Assembly: GCF_003584565.2 (NCBI RefSeq)
Contig: NZ_CP031010.1
Coordinates: 62,001 to 126,000 of the forward strand
Origin: Alteromonas sp. RKMC-009
Lineage (GTDB): Bacteria > Pseudomonadota > Gammaproteobacteria > Enterobacterales > Alteromonadaceae
DNA: 64,000 bases
Reading direction: 5' to 3'
Part shown: piece after piece, positions 57,238 through 64,000 of the stretch
Layout of the letters: every line of letters starts with the position of its first letter
Numbering within the stretch: position 1 is the stretch's first letter
Position numbers and translations under genes: made by a program
Notes under the pieces: generated by a model
Database searches by the model: none
What the model saw: only the letters and a program-made list of their open reading frames with translations
Told to the model about the DNA's origin: nothing

Positions 57238-58479
57238 TTACGTCCCCCGACAAACCTCGTGATAACCGTGGTAGTCGACATCATTCTTGACGATTGAGTG
57301 GGCAACTCTGGCTAACTTAACTGCCACAGCGGTATATGCTTTGCGTTTAATATCAGCAGAATTACCATTGAGTCTGATATAACGCTCATACTTATAACGA
57401 AAGCTATTTTCTTTCATTCTGATTGCTGCGTTCGCAGCGAGCCAGTAACCATACCTTAAGCGCGCGTTGCCACGCTTTGATAGTCTGTAGCTGCCTTTCT
57501 GTTGCCCACTTTGCAGAGCTGACAGGTTAAACCCACAGTAATTTAAATATTGCCGATAATGAGCAAAACGAGATAAATCCCCGCTTTCAGCAATTATGAT
57601 AAGCGCGATGATGGCCCCAACCCCAGGTATCGTTTTCAACCTTTGGTAATCTGAACGTTCTGATAGAAACATTTCTGACTTACGCTCAAGCTCCAATCGC
57701 TGCCTCGTCAAATCGATGTATCGCTGCAGTTGCATGCGATACGTTTCTACGGCAACACTTTTGATATCTACTGGCAAACCGATTGATTTTTCGGCGATGA
57801 CGTAAAGATGTTCAAGGAACTGCTGCTTGAATTGCTTTCTACCGATGACATCCCATGCTCGCTTTACAAATGTCTCTTGCCGGTATCTGGTAATCGACTG
57901 AGGGGTTGGAAACTTCAGTAAAAAGTCACAAAACCATTCTGATCTAGAGTTGTGAAGAAATTGTTCAGCTTCAGGGAAATACAATGTCAGATTGTGGTTA
58001 ACCAGGCTGTTCAAACAGCGAGTTCTGGCAATAGTTACCTGGTGATAAGTATTAGACAACTCCTGAATATCCATAGTTTGATGAACTAATGGATCAAAAA
58101 ATGGCCGGGACATGCCCTGACTGAGTAGATACAAAATAACGCGCGTATCTTTACGATCATTTTTGTCCCAAGTTTGATAGAGCATCTCTCTAGCGCGGGC
58201 GCAGGACAATGAAGAGACGAGATGACATTGCGCTCCCTTTGCTTGAAACCAATGAGCAACATTGCGATGGTAATCAGCCGTCGGTTCAAATCCAATCCGG
58301 ATAGTTGAGCCGTGGGCACATGATTCATCCCACAAACGCTGGTAGCCTTGTAATGTGTTTTCAATTTTCATCTGCACAGTGCGGCCGTTCGTAAATTGAA
58401 TAAGAGCATCATGACTTTTCTTGGCAATATCGATCGCTACGTAAGTCAGATTTTTACTATCATTATTCTTGTCGGTCAT
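57238..58479 (-). CDS. IS110-family transposase (DEDD)
   Basis: The 413-aa protein starts MTDKNNDSKNLTYVAIDIAK. DIAKKSHD supplies the first Asp of the RuvC-like DEDD domain, followed by GFEPTADYHRNVAHW, KNDRKDTRVI and the C-terminal Transposase_20 domain with TIPGVGAIIALIIIAESGD and the catalytic Ser region (LNYCGFNLSALQSGQQKGSY). It appears full length. It lies inside the hybrid IS3 transposase gene. Confidence 0.92.
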   Translation of the reverse strand: MTDKNNDSKNLTYVAIDIAKKSHDALIQFTNGRTVQMKIENTLQGYQRLWDESCAHGSTIRIGFEPTADYHRNVAHWFQAKGAQCHLVSSLSCARAREMLYQTWDKNDRKDTRVILYLLSQGMSRPFFDPLVHQTMDIQELSNTYHQVTIARTRCLNSLVNHNLTLYFPEAEQFLHNSRSEWFCDFLLKFPTPQSITRYRQETFVKRAWDVIGRKQFKQQFLEHLYVIAEKSIGLPVDIKSVAVETYRMQLQRYIDLTRQRLELERKSEMFLSERSDYQRLKTIPGVGAIIALIIIAESGDLSRFAHYRQYLNYCGFNLSALQSGQQKGSYRLSKRGNARLRYGYWLAANAAIRMKENSFRYKYERYIRLNGNSADIKRKAYTAVAVKLARVAHSIVKNDVDYHGYHEVCRGT

Positions 58480-59092
58480 TAGTTAACTCCACTTATTGTT
58501 TGGTCACTATAAGTAATAGTTAATGGCCGACATCTTTAAAAAGATTGCTCGAAAAGCATTATTCAATAGGTACCACGGACCGGAATTCATCTCTGTCACT
58601 CTGGCCAGTTGGGCTGAAGAACATGGCGTTGCTCTGGAATTTATTAAACCAGGCAAACCTACACAGAACTCCTTCATCGAGAGATTCAACCGGACTTACC
58701 GGACAGAAATACTCAATATGTATGTCTTCAGAACCCTGAATGAAGTTCGGGAACTGACCGAAAACTGGATAACGGAATATAACGAAGAACGCCCCCATGA
58801 TGCTCTGAACGATCTGACACCATGGGAATATTTAAGCAAACATGAACAGGCCGAAAGCTCTAATTATGGGTGTAACTAATTAGGGGAGGTTTACAGTAGC
58901 CTGAAAGTTCAGTATCGCTTATCCGTTTGTCGCCCATTTCTATAGTATCGCTCTTTGAACCACCACTAATTCCCCTGAAGCTTCTCTGTCAGCTAAACCA
59001 TGCGGAAAAGAGTATTCAAAACCAGAAAATCAGCCCCCGGAGTCAGTAAATCCGGTATACTCAGGTTCGGTACTTTAAGGTGGAGTTTTGTA

Positions 59093-59521
59093 ATGCGTGT
59101 ATGTGGTGTAGAACTGGCGGGAAATGATGCAAACATTGCCCTGTTGAATCTTGAGAACGATATGTTCAGGCTCCCTGATTGCCGCACTCGTAAATTGAGC
59201 CTGCAAAAGGCCGCGACTGCCCATGAGCTTAAGTACTTTCAGAAATCCTTCGCTCAGTTGGTGCAGGATTACAAAATCGAAATAATCGTTATCCGCCAGC
59301 GTCCGATGAAGGGCAAGTTTGCCGGTGGCGCTATTGGCTTCAAATTGGAGGCGGCGCTGGAATTACTAAGCGGGGTGCAAGTTATCATAATGCCGCCGAC
59401 CGAAATTAAAGCAGCATTAAAAGATAGCCAGATGTACGTAGAGTTTAGCGAGACGGGTTTAAAAGGATTCCAGAAGTCAGCATTTGAAACTGCTCTGGCC
59501 TACATGAGTCAACACCTGTAG
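59093..59521 (+). CDS. DUF3010 family protein
   Basis: This 142-aa protein of unknown function begins MRVCGVELAGNDANIALLNL and contains KIEIIVIRQRPMKGKFAGGA and a closing SAFETALAYMSQ. The GVELAGNDA start and beta-strand order recall RNase H-like folds, but no complete acidic triad can be claimed. I chose the ATG at 59093 with GGTGGAG upstream. It is the first core-like gene right of the island, so it marks the right boundary (after 58895). Confidence 0.8.
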   Translation: MRVCGVELAGNDANIALLNLENDMFRLPDCRTRKLSLQKAATAHELKYFQKSFAQLVQDYKIEIIVIRQRPMKGKFAGGAIGFKLEAALELLSGVQVIIMPPTEIKAALKDSQMYVEFSETGLKGFQKSAFETALAYMSQHL

Positions 59522-59634
59522 TTTTCCCGCAAGGTCATTTTGCTGAGTATCTCTCCCTTGTGCCAAACCCGCCTTGCTGATATACCTGTTTCATTCAATT
59601 GCATCTTGCAAATAGCTGGCGAAGGAAACGCTGC

Positions 59635-61329
59635 TTGACTGACAACATCACCTATTATTCGAAGCATGCTGAGCGTTTGACTGCGCAGTACAACAGTGTG
59701 TCTTTCGAACAGGTGCATGAGGACTGGCTGGATGAAATACCGCAACAAGGCTTTGCGCTGGATATTGGTGCCGGTTCCGGTCGTGATGCGCGCTATCTGG
59801 CGTCCAGAGGGTTAAGTGTGGTTGCTGTTGAGCCAGCCGGCGGCATTCGCGAGCGGGCGCAACACTATGCCGTAAATCAACCTGTTCACTGGCTGGATGA
59901 CAGTCTGCCGGAACTCAAAAAAGTGTTTAACCTGTCTGCCCGGTTCGATCTTATCTTACTCAGCGCGGCCTGGATGCACATTGTGCCTTCTGAGCGGGAG
60001 CGCTGCCTGCGCAAAGTCAGTGGCCTGCTAAAAGCCAATGGCAAAATTGTTATCTCTCTTCGCCATGGTGGCGCAGTTGATGACGGGCGCACTATGTATC
60101 CGGTTTCCGCAGATGAGCTGTCAGCGCTGGCAAAGCGGTTTGGATTAACCTTCAGGCTGCTAAGCAAAAAGGCAAAACTTGATGAGCTTGGACGTAGCGA
60201 CGTAACATGGGAAACCGTGGTGCTTTCGTTACCGGACGACGGCTCCGGTGCATTTCCGTTACTTCGAAATATCATCGTAAACGACAGTAAGTCGTCGACA
60301 TACAAAGTCGCCTTACTCAGAACCCTGCTCAGAATAGCCGAAGGCCACCCCGGAGCGGTTATCGACCGTACCGACGGGTATGTTGTATTACCGGCGGGAC
60401 TGGTGGCGTTGTACTGGATCCGTTTATTTAAGCCTCTCCTCGATCATTTTAATCTCCCGCAGAACAGCGACCCGGCTAAAAAGCCCGGATTCCTGAAAGA
60501 AGATGGCTGGGAAAAACTGGCTTCTTTTTCCGGCAATGATTTGTATGTCGGGGCGAACTTCTCAGACCCTCTGAGTGCCCGTGCTGTTCATCGCACAATA
60601 AAAGATGTGGCCACCGTTATCAGAGATATGCCGGCCAGATACATCACGCTTCCCGGCACAAAAGACAGTGTGTTTGATGTCACTCTTAACCATCCCCGTG
60701 TTAAGGACTGCCTGTCACTCGACGGGGCTTATTTTGCATCTGTAGGTAAATTCTATGTGCCTGAACACATCTGGGATTCCCTTTCACGGTTCAGCGTTTG
60801 GATAGAACCGTCGCTGGTGAATGAGTGGGTAGCGCTGATGGAAAGCTACATGACCAGACAAAACCGCACGGTCTCTAAAGGGGATTTACTCCGTGCACTG
60901 AGCTGGGAAGATCCTGTCAGAACAACAGCCAGAGTAAGGGGCCGCGTGGACAGCTTGCTGACGCAGGAAGAAGTGAAATGCTGCTGGTCCAGCAAGGCTA
61001 TCAGGATAAACAGCTACGCCGTTGATCACGCAATGCCATTTTCACGTTGGCCTAATAACGATCTTTGGAATCTTTTACCGGCACAATCAAAGATAAATGC
61101 TGAAAAATCCGATAAGTTACCGACGAGTTTGCGGATGATGAATAGCCGGCATGTCATTACCGGATGGTGGGAGCAGGCGTGGCAGGATCAGGCTGATGAG
61201 TTTTTTATTCAGGCTAACCTGTCTCTGCCTAATTTAAGTGCCGCAAACCGTAGTTTCTCAGACGTATTCGAAGCCATGGTGATGCAACGGGACAGAATTA
61301 AAGATTTTCAGCAACTAAAAGAATGGTAG
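59635..61329 (+). CDS. class I methyltransferase fused to an HNH endonuclease domain
   Basis: This 564-aa fusion protein has a SAM-dependent methyltransferase at residues 1-190: LDIGAGSGRDARYLASRG is motif I, VVAVEPAGG motif II and LILLSAAWMHIVPSERER motif IV. A linker (about 195-440) contains SSTYKVALLRTLLRIAE, seen in other HNH proteins. The HNH nuclease lies near 465-500: CCWSSKAIRINSYAVDHAMP, FSRWPNNDLWNLLPAQSK, then N-A-E-K. Motif IV lacks the (D/N)PP(Y/F) of DNA methylases, so the methyl acceptor may not be DNA. The start is TTG at 59635 with AAGGA 8 bp upstream; a longer TTG start at 59599 is less likely. Confidence 0.78.
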   Translation: MTDNITYYSKHAERLTAQYNSVSFEQVHEDWLDEIPQQGFALDIGAGSGRDARYLASRGLSVVAVEPAGGIRERAQHYAVNQPVHWLDDSLPELKKVFNLSARFDLILLSAAWMHIVPSERERCLRKVSGLLKANGKIVISLRHGGAVDDGRTMYPVSADELSALAKRFGLTFRLLSKKAKLDELGRSDVTWETVVLSLPDDGSGAFPLLRNIIVNDSKSSTYKVALLRTLLRIAEGHPGAVIDRTDGYVVLPAGLVALYWIRLFKPLLDHFNLPQNSDPAKKPGFLKEDGWEKLASFSGNDLYVGANFSDPLSARAVHRTIKDVATVIRDMPARYITLPGTKDSVFDVTLNHPRVKDCLSLDGAYFASVGKFYVPEHIWDSLSRFSVWIEPSLVNEWVALMESYMTRQNRTVSKGDLLRALSWEDPVRTTARVRGRVDSLLTQEEVKCCWSSKAIRINSYAVDHAMPFSRWPNNDLWNLLPAQSKINAEKSDKLPTSLRMMNSRHVITGWWEQAWQDQADEFFIQANLSLPNLSAANRSFSDVFEAMVMQRDRIKDFQQLKEW

Positions 61330-61398
61330 TGCGGCGCAGCGTTAAGTCCTATAGTAAGTTTAGTGAAACTGCCCGAACCATGCGCCAAAGAGGGAACG

Positions 61399-61929
61399 AT
61401 GAACGCATTCAAACACCTGTTACTACTGACAACTCTGATGCTTACTACACTTACTCAGGCTGCTGAGAACGGTAACTTTGAAAAGCTGCCGCCGCTGAAG
61501 AACTTTCAGGTAAATACTGAAAATATGGTGAGTTCCGGACTGCCGTCAAAGCCTCATTTTGATGTGTTCAAAGCGCAGGGGGTTACCACTGTGATTGACC
61601 TGATCCCCGGTGACAGAAGTGAGGAACGGGAAATTGTTCTGGATACCGGCCTGGCGTACGAGAATGTGCAGGTGGTGTGGGATAACCCGACGCTGGAAAA
61701 TTTTCAGGAGTACGTGGGCTATATGCAGCAGGCACAGAGCCGGGAAGGAACAACGCTGACCCATTGTAAACTGAACTGGCGTGGCGCTGTGTTTACCTAT
61801 TTGTACCGCGTCACTCAGCTGGGCGAGCCTGAAGCTGAGGCGAAGGCAGACCTGGATGCCATCTGGCAACCTAACGAAACCTGGCAGGCTTTCATCGACA
61901 CCGTTAAAGCGCATTATCAGGTAAGCTGA
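61399..61929 (+). CDS. secreted phosphatase-fold protein (DUF442/DSP-like)
   Basis: The 176-aa protein has a signal peptide (MNAFKHLLLLTTLMLTTLTQA) and a tyrosine-phosphatase-like fold: MVSSGLPSKPHFDVFKAQGV, TTVIDLIPGDRSEE and the active-site loop HCKLNWRGA (C-x4-R). The C-x4-R spacing matches the beta-lactamase-hydrolase-like DUF442 group. The mature protein is probably periplasmic. I use the ATG at 61399 with AGGGA upstream. The substrate is unknown. Confidence 0.72.
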   Translation: MNAFKHLLLLTTLMLTTLTQAAENGNFEKLPPLKNFQVNTENMVSSGLPSKPHFDVFKAQGVTTVIDLIPGDRSEEREIVLDTGLAYENVQVVWDNPTLENFQEYVGYMQQAQSREGTTLTHCKLNWRGAVFTYLYRVTQLGEPEAEAKADLDAIWQPNETWQAFIDTVKAHYQVS

Positions 61930-62076
61930 ATGCCGGGGCGCATTTCATCAAATGCGCCTTTCACTTCGACCCTTTTTTTATGGCACTCTAAAACCGTCCC
62001 TAATCTGCCCGTAAGCCCGGTTTTCTTATCGGGACCGCGCTGTAGTCTGAGTCTTTTACCTTACCGGACTACCTGA

Positions 62077-62949
62077 ATGACATATCCCGCCTGTGCTTTT
62101 CTGTTCATGATTATCACTGTCTTCTCTGCTGCTGCGCTGGCAAATAAGCCTGTTGATGAGGAAAAGTTGCCTTTGCAACTCGCTTCACAGTACTCAGATT
62201 CGATTGATATTCAAAATTACCTGATAAGTGAAAAGCTGGATGGCGTCCGGGCCCGGTGGACGGGTACAGAACTGAAAACACGAAACGGCAATAAAATACA
62301 TGCGCCTGAATGGTTTACTGCGAACTGGCCGGCACAGGCGCTGGACGGGGAGTTGTGGACGAAGCGTGATGATTTTCAGCGTATTGCATCGGTAGTACTA
62401 CGGGATACGCCGGATGAACGGTGGCAGGAAGTCAGCATGATGGTGTTCGACTTGCCGGGGTCCGCAAAGCCCTTTGCTGAGCGGGTAAAACTAATCAATA
62501 AGCTGGTGGCCAGCACAAACAGTACTGCGCTTAAAGCTGTGCCTCAGGAGCAGATGGCTACTGCAGCAACTTTGGAACAAAGGCTGGATGAGGTCGTTAA
62601 TGCGGGCGGTGAAGGGCTTATGCTGCATCACAGGCAGGCCCTGTATAAGGACGGTCGCAGTGAGCTGCTGCTGAAACTAAAACGTCACGAAGATGATGAA
62701 GCAGAAGTGATTGGCTATGTGTCAGGGAAAGGCAAATATGCAGGACTGACCGGCTCGCTCATTGTACAAAGCCGGAATGGCCTCACTTTTAAAGTAGGCA
62801 GTGGCCTGAGCGATGCCGATCGCGCCAGTCCGCCACCGGTGGGCAGTTGGATAACGTATAAATTTTACGGCAGAACACAAAAAGGTCTGCCCAGGTTTGC
62901 CAGTTTTATGCGGGTGAGGCCGGACAAGGATATGGGAAATCATCAGTAA
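62077..62949 (+). CDS. ligE: periplasmic ATP-dependent DNA ligase (LigE type)
   Basis: This minimal ATP-dependent DNA ligase of 290 aa is preceded by a signal peptide (MTYPACAFLFMIITVFSAAA, cleavage near ALA). Motif I is SEKLDGVRARW with the adenylated Lys near residue 55, motif III ALDGELWTKRDDF, motif IV GEGLMLH and motif V LLKLKRHEDDEAEVIGY. The OB domain follows, with GLTGSLIVQS and TYKFYGRTQKGLPRFASFMR. Such ligases occur in competent Gram-negative bacteria and may repair incoming DNA in the periplasm. It stands alone, convergent with vanR. Confidence 0.92.
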   Translation: MTYPACAFLFMIITVFSAAALANKPVDEEKLPLQLASQYSDSIDIQNYLISEKLDGVRARWTGTELKTRNGNKIHAPEWFTANWPAQALDGELWTKRDDFQRIASVVLRDTPDERWQEVSMMVFDLPGSAKPFAERVKLINKLVASTNSTALKAVPQEQMATAATLEQRLDEVVNAGGEGLMLHHRQALYKDGRSELLLKLKRHEDDEAEVIGYVSGKGKYAGLTGSLIVQSRNGLTFKVGSGLSDADRASPPPVGSWITYKFYGRTQKGLPRFASFMRVRPDKDMGNHQ

Positions 62950-62981
62950 AGAGAGTCACATCTCTGCCGGCTTCTCTTTGC

Positions 62982-63692
62982 TCACTTTTGCCCGGCTAAC
63001 CGGTACACTTTCACTGACGAAGAGTCCCGCACTGCATCAAACCGCACCAGTGCAGCATGGGCGTGTTCTTTCATTAAGGCTTCTGCACGCGCTCCCTGAC
63101 GGTTTAGCAAGGCATCAACAACGGCATAGTGCTGCTGGTGTGCGTAAAGCAGGCGCCGGTATTCCCTGGCGCTGTCTTTCGGGTCAAATACCATGGCGCT
63201 GACCGAGGCCATGGGTAAAAATTCGTTGGGCTGCAATGCCGCCGCAATGGCAGGATTGCAACTGGCTTCAAGGATCACCGAATGGAAGGTGTTGTTCATT
63301 TCTACATAACGCTGGACATCATCATCGGTGAGTTCGCCGTCAGCAAAAATTTCATCGCCCTCATGCAGGCATTCTGCTAACTGTGCCTGATGCGCTTCGC
63401 TCAGACCTTTCTCTGCCGCCAGCCGCGCGGCTAATCCTTCCAGCACACCACGCACTTCCACAGAACCGTTTATGTCTTCCTGATTAAGATGACGTACCTG
63501 ATAACCACGTCGCGGGAGTTTGGTAAGCAGTCCTTCCTGCGCTAACTGTCTGAATGCAATACGTACCGGAGTGCGTGAAACACCAAGTGCCTCTGCGGTG
63601 GGGATTTCCGCCAGTCGCTCACCCGGAGCAAAATCACCGGAAAGGATTTTGTTTCTCAGAATACTGATAACAGCGTGTTTACCTGTAACCAA
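62982..63692 (-). CDS. vanR: VanR, GntR/FadR-type repressor of vanillate genes
   Basis: This GntR-family repressor of about 236 aa has the winged helix at the N-terminus (ISILRNKILSGDFAPGERLA, then EIPTAEALGVSRTPVRIAFR) and the FadR-type ligand domain (FCD), with EVRGVLEGLAARLA and MNNTFHSVILEASC carrying the metal-site His. It resembles Caulobacter VanR over its length. The longest frame starts at 63824 (GTG) but would run across operator-like DNA. I prefer the TTG at 63692, with AGG upstream. It is divergent from vanA. Confidence 0.82.
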   Translation of the reverse strand: MVTGKHAVISILRNKILSGDFAPGERLAEIPTAEALGVSRTPVRIAFRQLAQEGLLTKLPRRGYQVRHLNQEDINGSVEVRGVLEGLAARLAAEKGLSEAHQAQLAECLHEGDEIFADGELTDDDVQRYVEMNNTFHSVILEASCNPAIAAALQPNEFLPMASVSAMVFDPKDSAREYRRLLYAHQQHYAVVDALLNRQGARAEALMKEHAHAALVRFDAVRDSSSVKVYRLAGQK

Positions 63693-63849
63693 AATGAACC
63701 TGTTGTTAATGCTGTACAAACTGAGACAAGCATACACGCCCCCGTGTAAAACATCATGTACTCCGTGAGACAACGCGCATTTCTTTCTTTGGATCCATTC
63801 TTGTTTGCGAAACCGGATTAACACTATTTTTTAGTCCGAATAATGATCT

Positions 63850-63861
63850 ATTGGATCCAAT
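63850..63861. promoter_or_regulatory. VanR operator 1
   Basis: The perfect 12-bp palindrome ATTGGATCCAAT, the sequence described for VanR binding in Caulobacter, lies between the divergent vanR and vanA genes. Confidence 0.8.
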
Positions 63862-63903
63862 ATTAAAGTTAGTGTAGGGTTAATGCCGTTACTTTACTTT
63901 AAC

Positions 63904-63915
63904 ATTGGATCCAAT
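63904..63915. promoter_or_regulatory. VanR operator 2
   Basis: A second perfect ATTGGATCCAAT copy lies 54 bp from the first and ends 14 bp before the vanA start codon, where it would block vanA expression. A weaker match, TTTGGATCCATT, occurs at 63790-63801. Confidence 0.8.
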
Positions 63916-63929
63916 TTCAGGGTGTTCCT

Positions 63930-64000
63930 ATGACGACGTTTATGAAAAATACCTGGTATGTGGCTGCAGCAGCTGACGAGGTCAATACCACTGCGCCACT
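63930..64000 (+). CDS. vanA: vanillate O-demethylase oxygenase subunit, 5' end (partial)
   Basis: Only the first 23 codons are in the window. MTTFMKNTWYVAAAADEVN matches the N-terminus of the Rieske oxygenase VanA (usual start M-x-x-K-N-x-W-Y-V-A). The enzyme demethylates vanillate to protocatechuate with the reductase VanB. AGGGTG precedes the ATG. The adjacent VanR repressor and VanR operators confirm the call. Confidence 0.85.
   Translation, partial: MTTFMKNTWYVAAAADEVNTTAP

Larger units (their letters stand above)
56998..58574 (-). mobile_element. IS110-family element (IS1111-like group)
   Basis: Inverted repeats TACCTATTGA (56998-57007) and TCAATAGGTA (58563-58572) bound a transposase gene on the minus strand. 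ACGGAC occurs on both sides (56992-56997 and 58575-58580). Short inverted repeats and a long noncoding region 3' of the transposase fit the IS1111 group better than IS110 itself. Confidence 0.72.
56445..58879 (+). pseudogene. hybrid IS3 transposase OrfB, split by IS1111-type element
   Basis: The 5' part (56445-56997) matches the OrfB of the 48295 element up to LRMDNG. The 3' part (58581-58879) encodes PEFISVTLASWAEEHGVALE to NEERPHDALNDLTPWEYL from another IS3 subgroup. Joined at the shared ACGGAC they give one open frame of 283 codons with all three acidic residues, so the hybrid was coding before the second insertion. Confidence 0.75.
56113..58895 (+). mobile_element. hybrid IS3-family element, interrupted by an IS1111-type element
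   Basis: The left end TGTCCACTTCCCCTAAACTG and the first 880 bp are the same as the element at 48295. From the DNG codons on, the sequence belongs to a different IS3 element that ends with the inverted repeat TGTAAACCTCCCCTAATTAG, read inwards from 58895. The flanks GCTT and GTAG do not match, so no target duplication is left. Confidence 0.8.

Noticed and set aside
57109..57297. 62-codon open frame inside the IS1111-type element
   Set aside because: It lies in the 3' noncoding region opposite the transposase and has no ribosome-binding site or family resemblance.

Overview
The window looks like a chromosome segment of a marine gammaproteobacterium of the Alteromonas group (Alteromonadales). 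This rests on protein content (mutM, coaD, kdkA, kbl-tdh, glpE-glpG, ubiC-ubiA, ubiK, rep, cytochrome c5, periplasmic LigE) and on a core of moderate GC. No rRNA or other species marker is present, so the genus is an inference.

Left core, 1-18.8 kb: DNA repair (mutM), CoA synthesis (coaD), LPS inner-core genes (kdkA, a family 9 glycosyltransferase), a three-gene unit of periplasmic binding protein, porin and GGDEF-EAL protein, threonine catabolism (kbl-tdh), glpE-glpG, a FliL-like protein, ubiquinone genes, rep helicase, a GAF-GAF-GGDEF-EAL protein and cytochrome c5. Polysaccharide region, 19.2-29.8 kb: an O-antigen polymerase/ligase-like protein, several glycosyltransferases, a sulfotransferase, a Wzx-type flippase and a secreted beta-helix protein. 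It probably makes a sulfated surface or secreted glycan.

Genomic island, about 30.0-58.9 kb: this region is clearly more AT-rich and begins directly at the 3' end of a tRNA-Arg(CCG) gene. It carries a full set of dpd genes, the 7-deazaguanine DNA modification and restriction system first described in Salmonella. The modification arm on the minus strand is queD-dpdC-dpdA-dpdB-queC. The restriction arm, also minus strand, is dpdE-dpdF-dpdG-dpdH-dpdI-dpdJ-dpdK-dpdD. QueD and QueC serve preQ0 synthesis, DpdA/DpdB put preQ0 into DNA, DpdC converts it to the amide, and DpdD-K (three helicases, a large ATPase, a PLD-like protein and unknowns) are the presumed restriction machinery. queE and folE are absent here and must be supplied from elsewhere in the genome.

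The island is heavily remodelled by insertion sequences. An IS3-family element, itself carrying a second IS3-family element, sits between the two arms. A second copy of the first element lies in the same orientation at the right end, so the modification arm is framed by direct repeats. That right-end copy is an in-frame hybrid of two IS3 elements and is interrupted by an IS110/IS1111-type element at the conserved DNG codons of the transposase. A small Cro/CI-type repressor, three 15-bp operator-like dyads and an excisionase-like gene remain, but no integrase is visible.

Right core, 59.0-64.0 kb: a DUF3010 protein, an unusual methyltransferase-HNH fusion, a phosphatase-fold secreted protein, a periplasmic ATP-dependent DNA ligase (LigE), and a divergent vanR/vanA pair with two perfect VanR-type palindromes between them.
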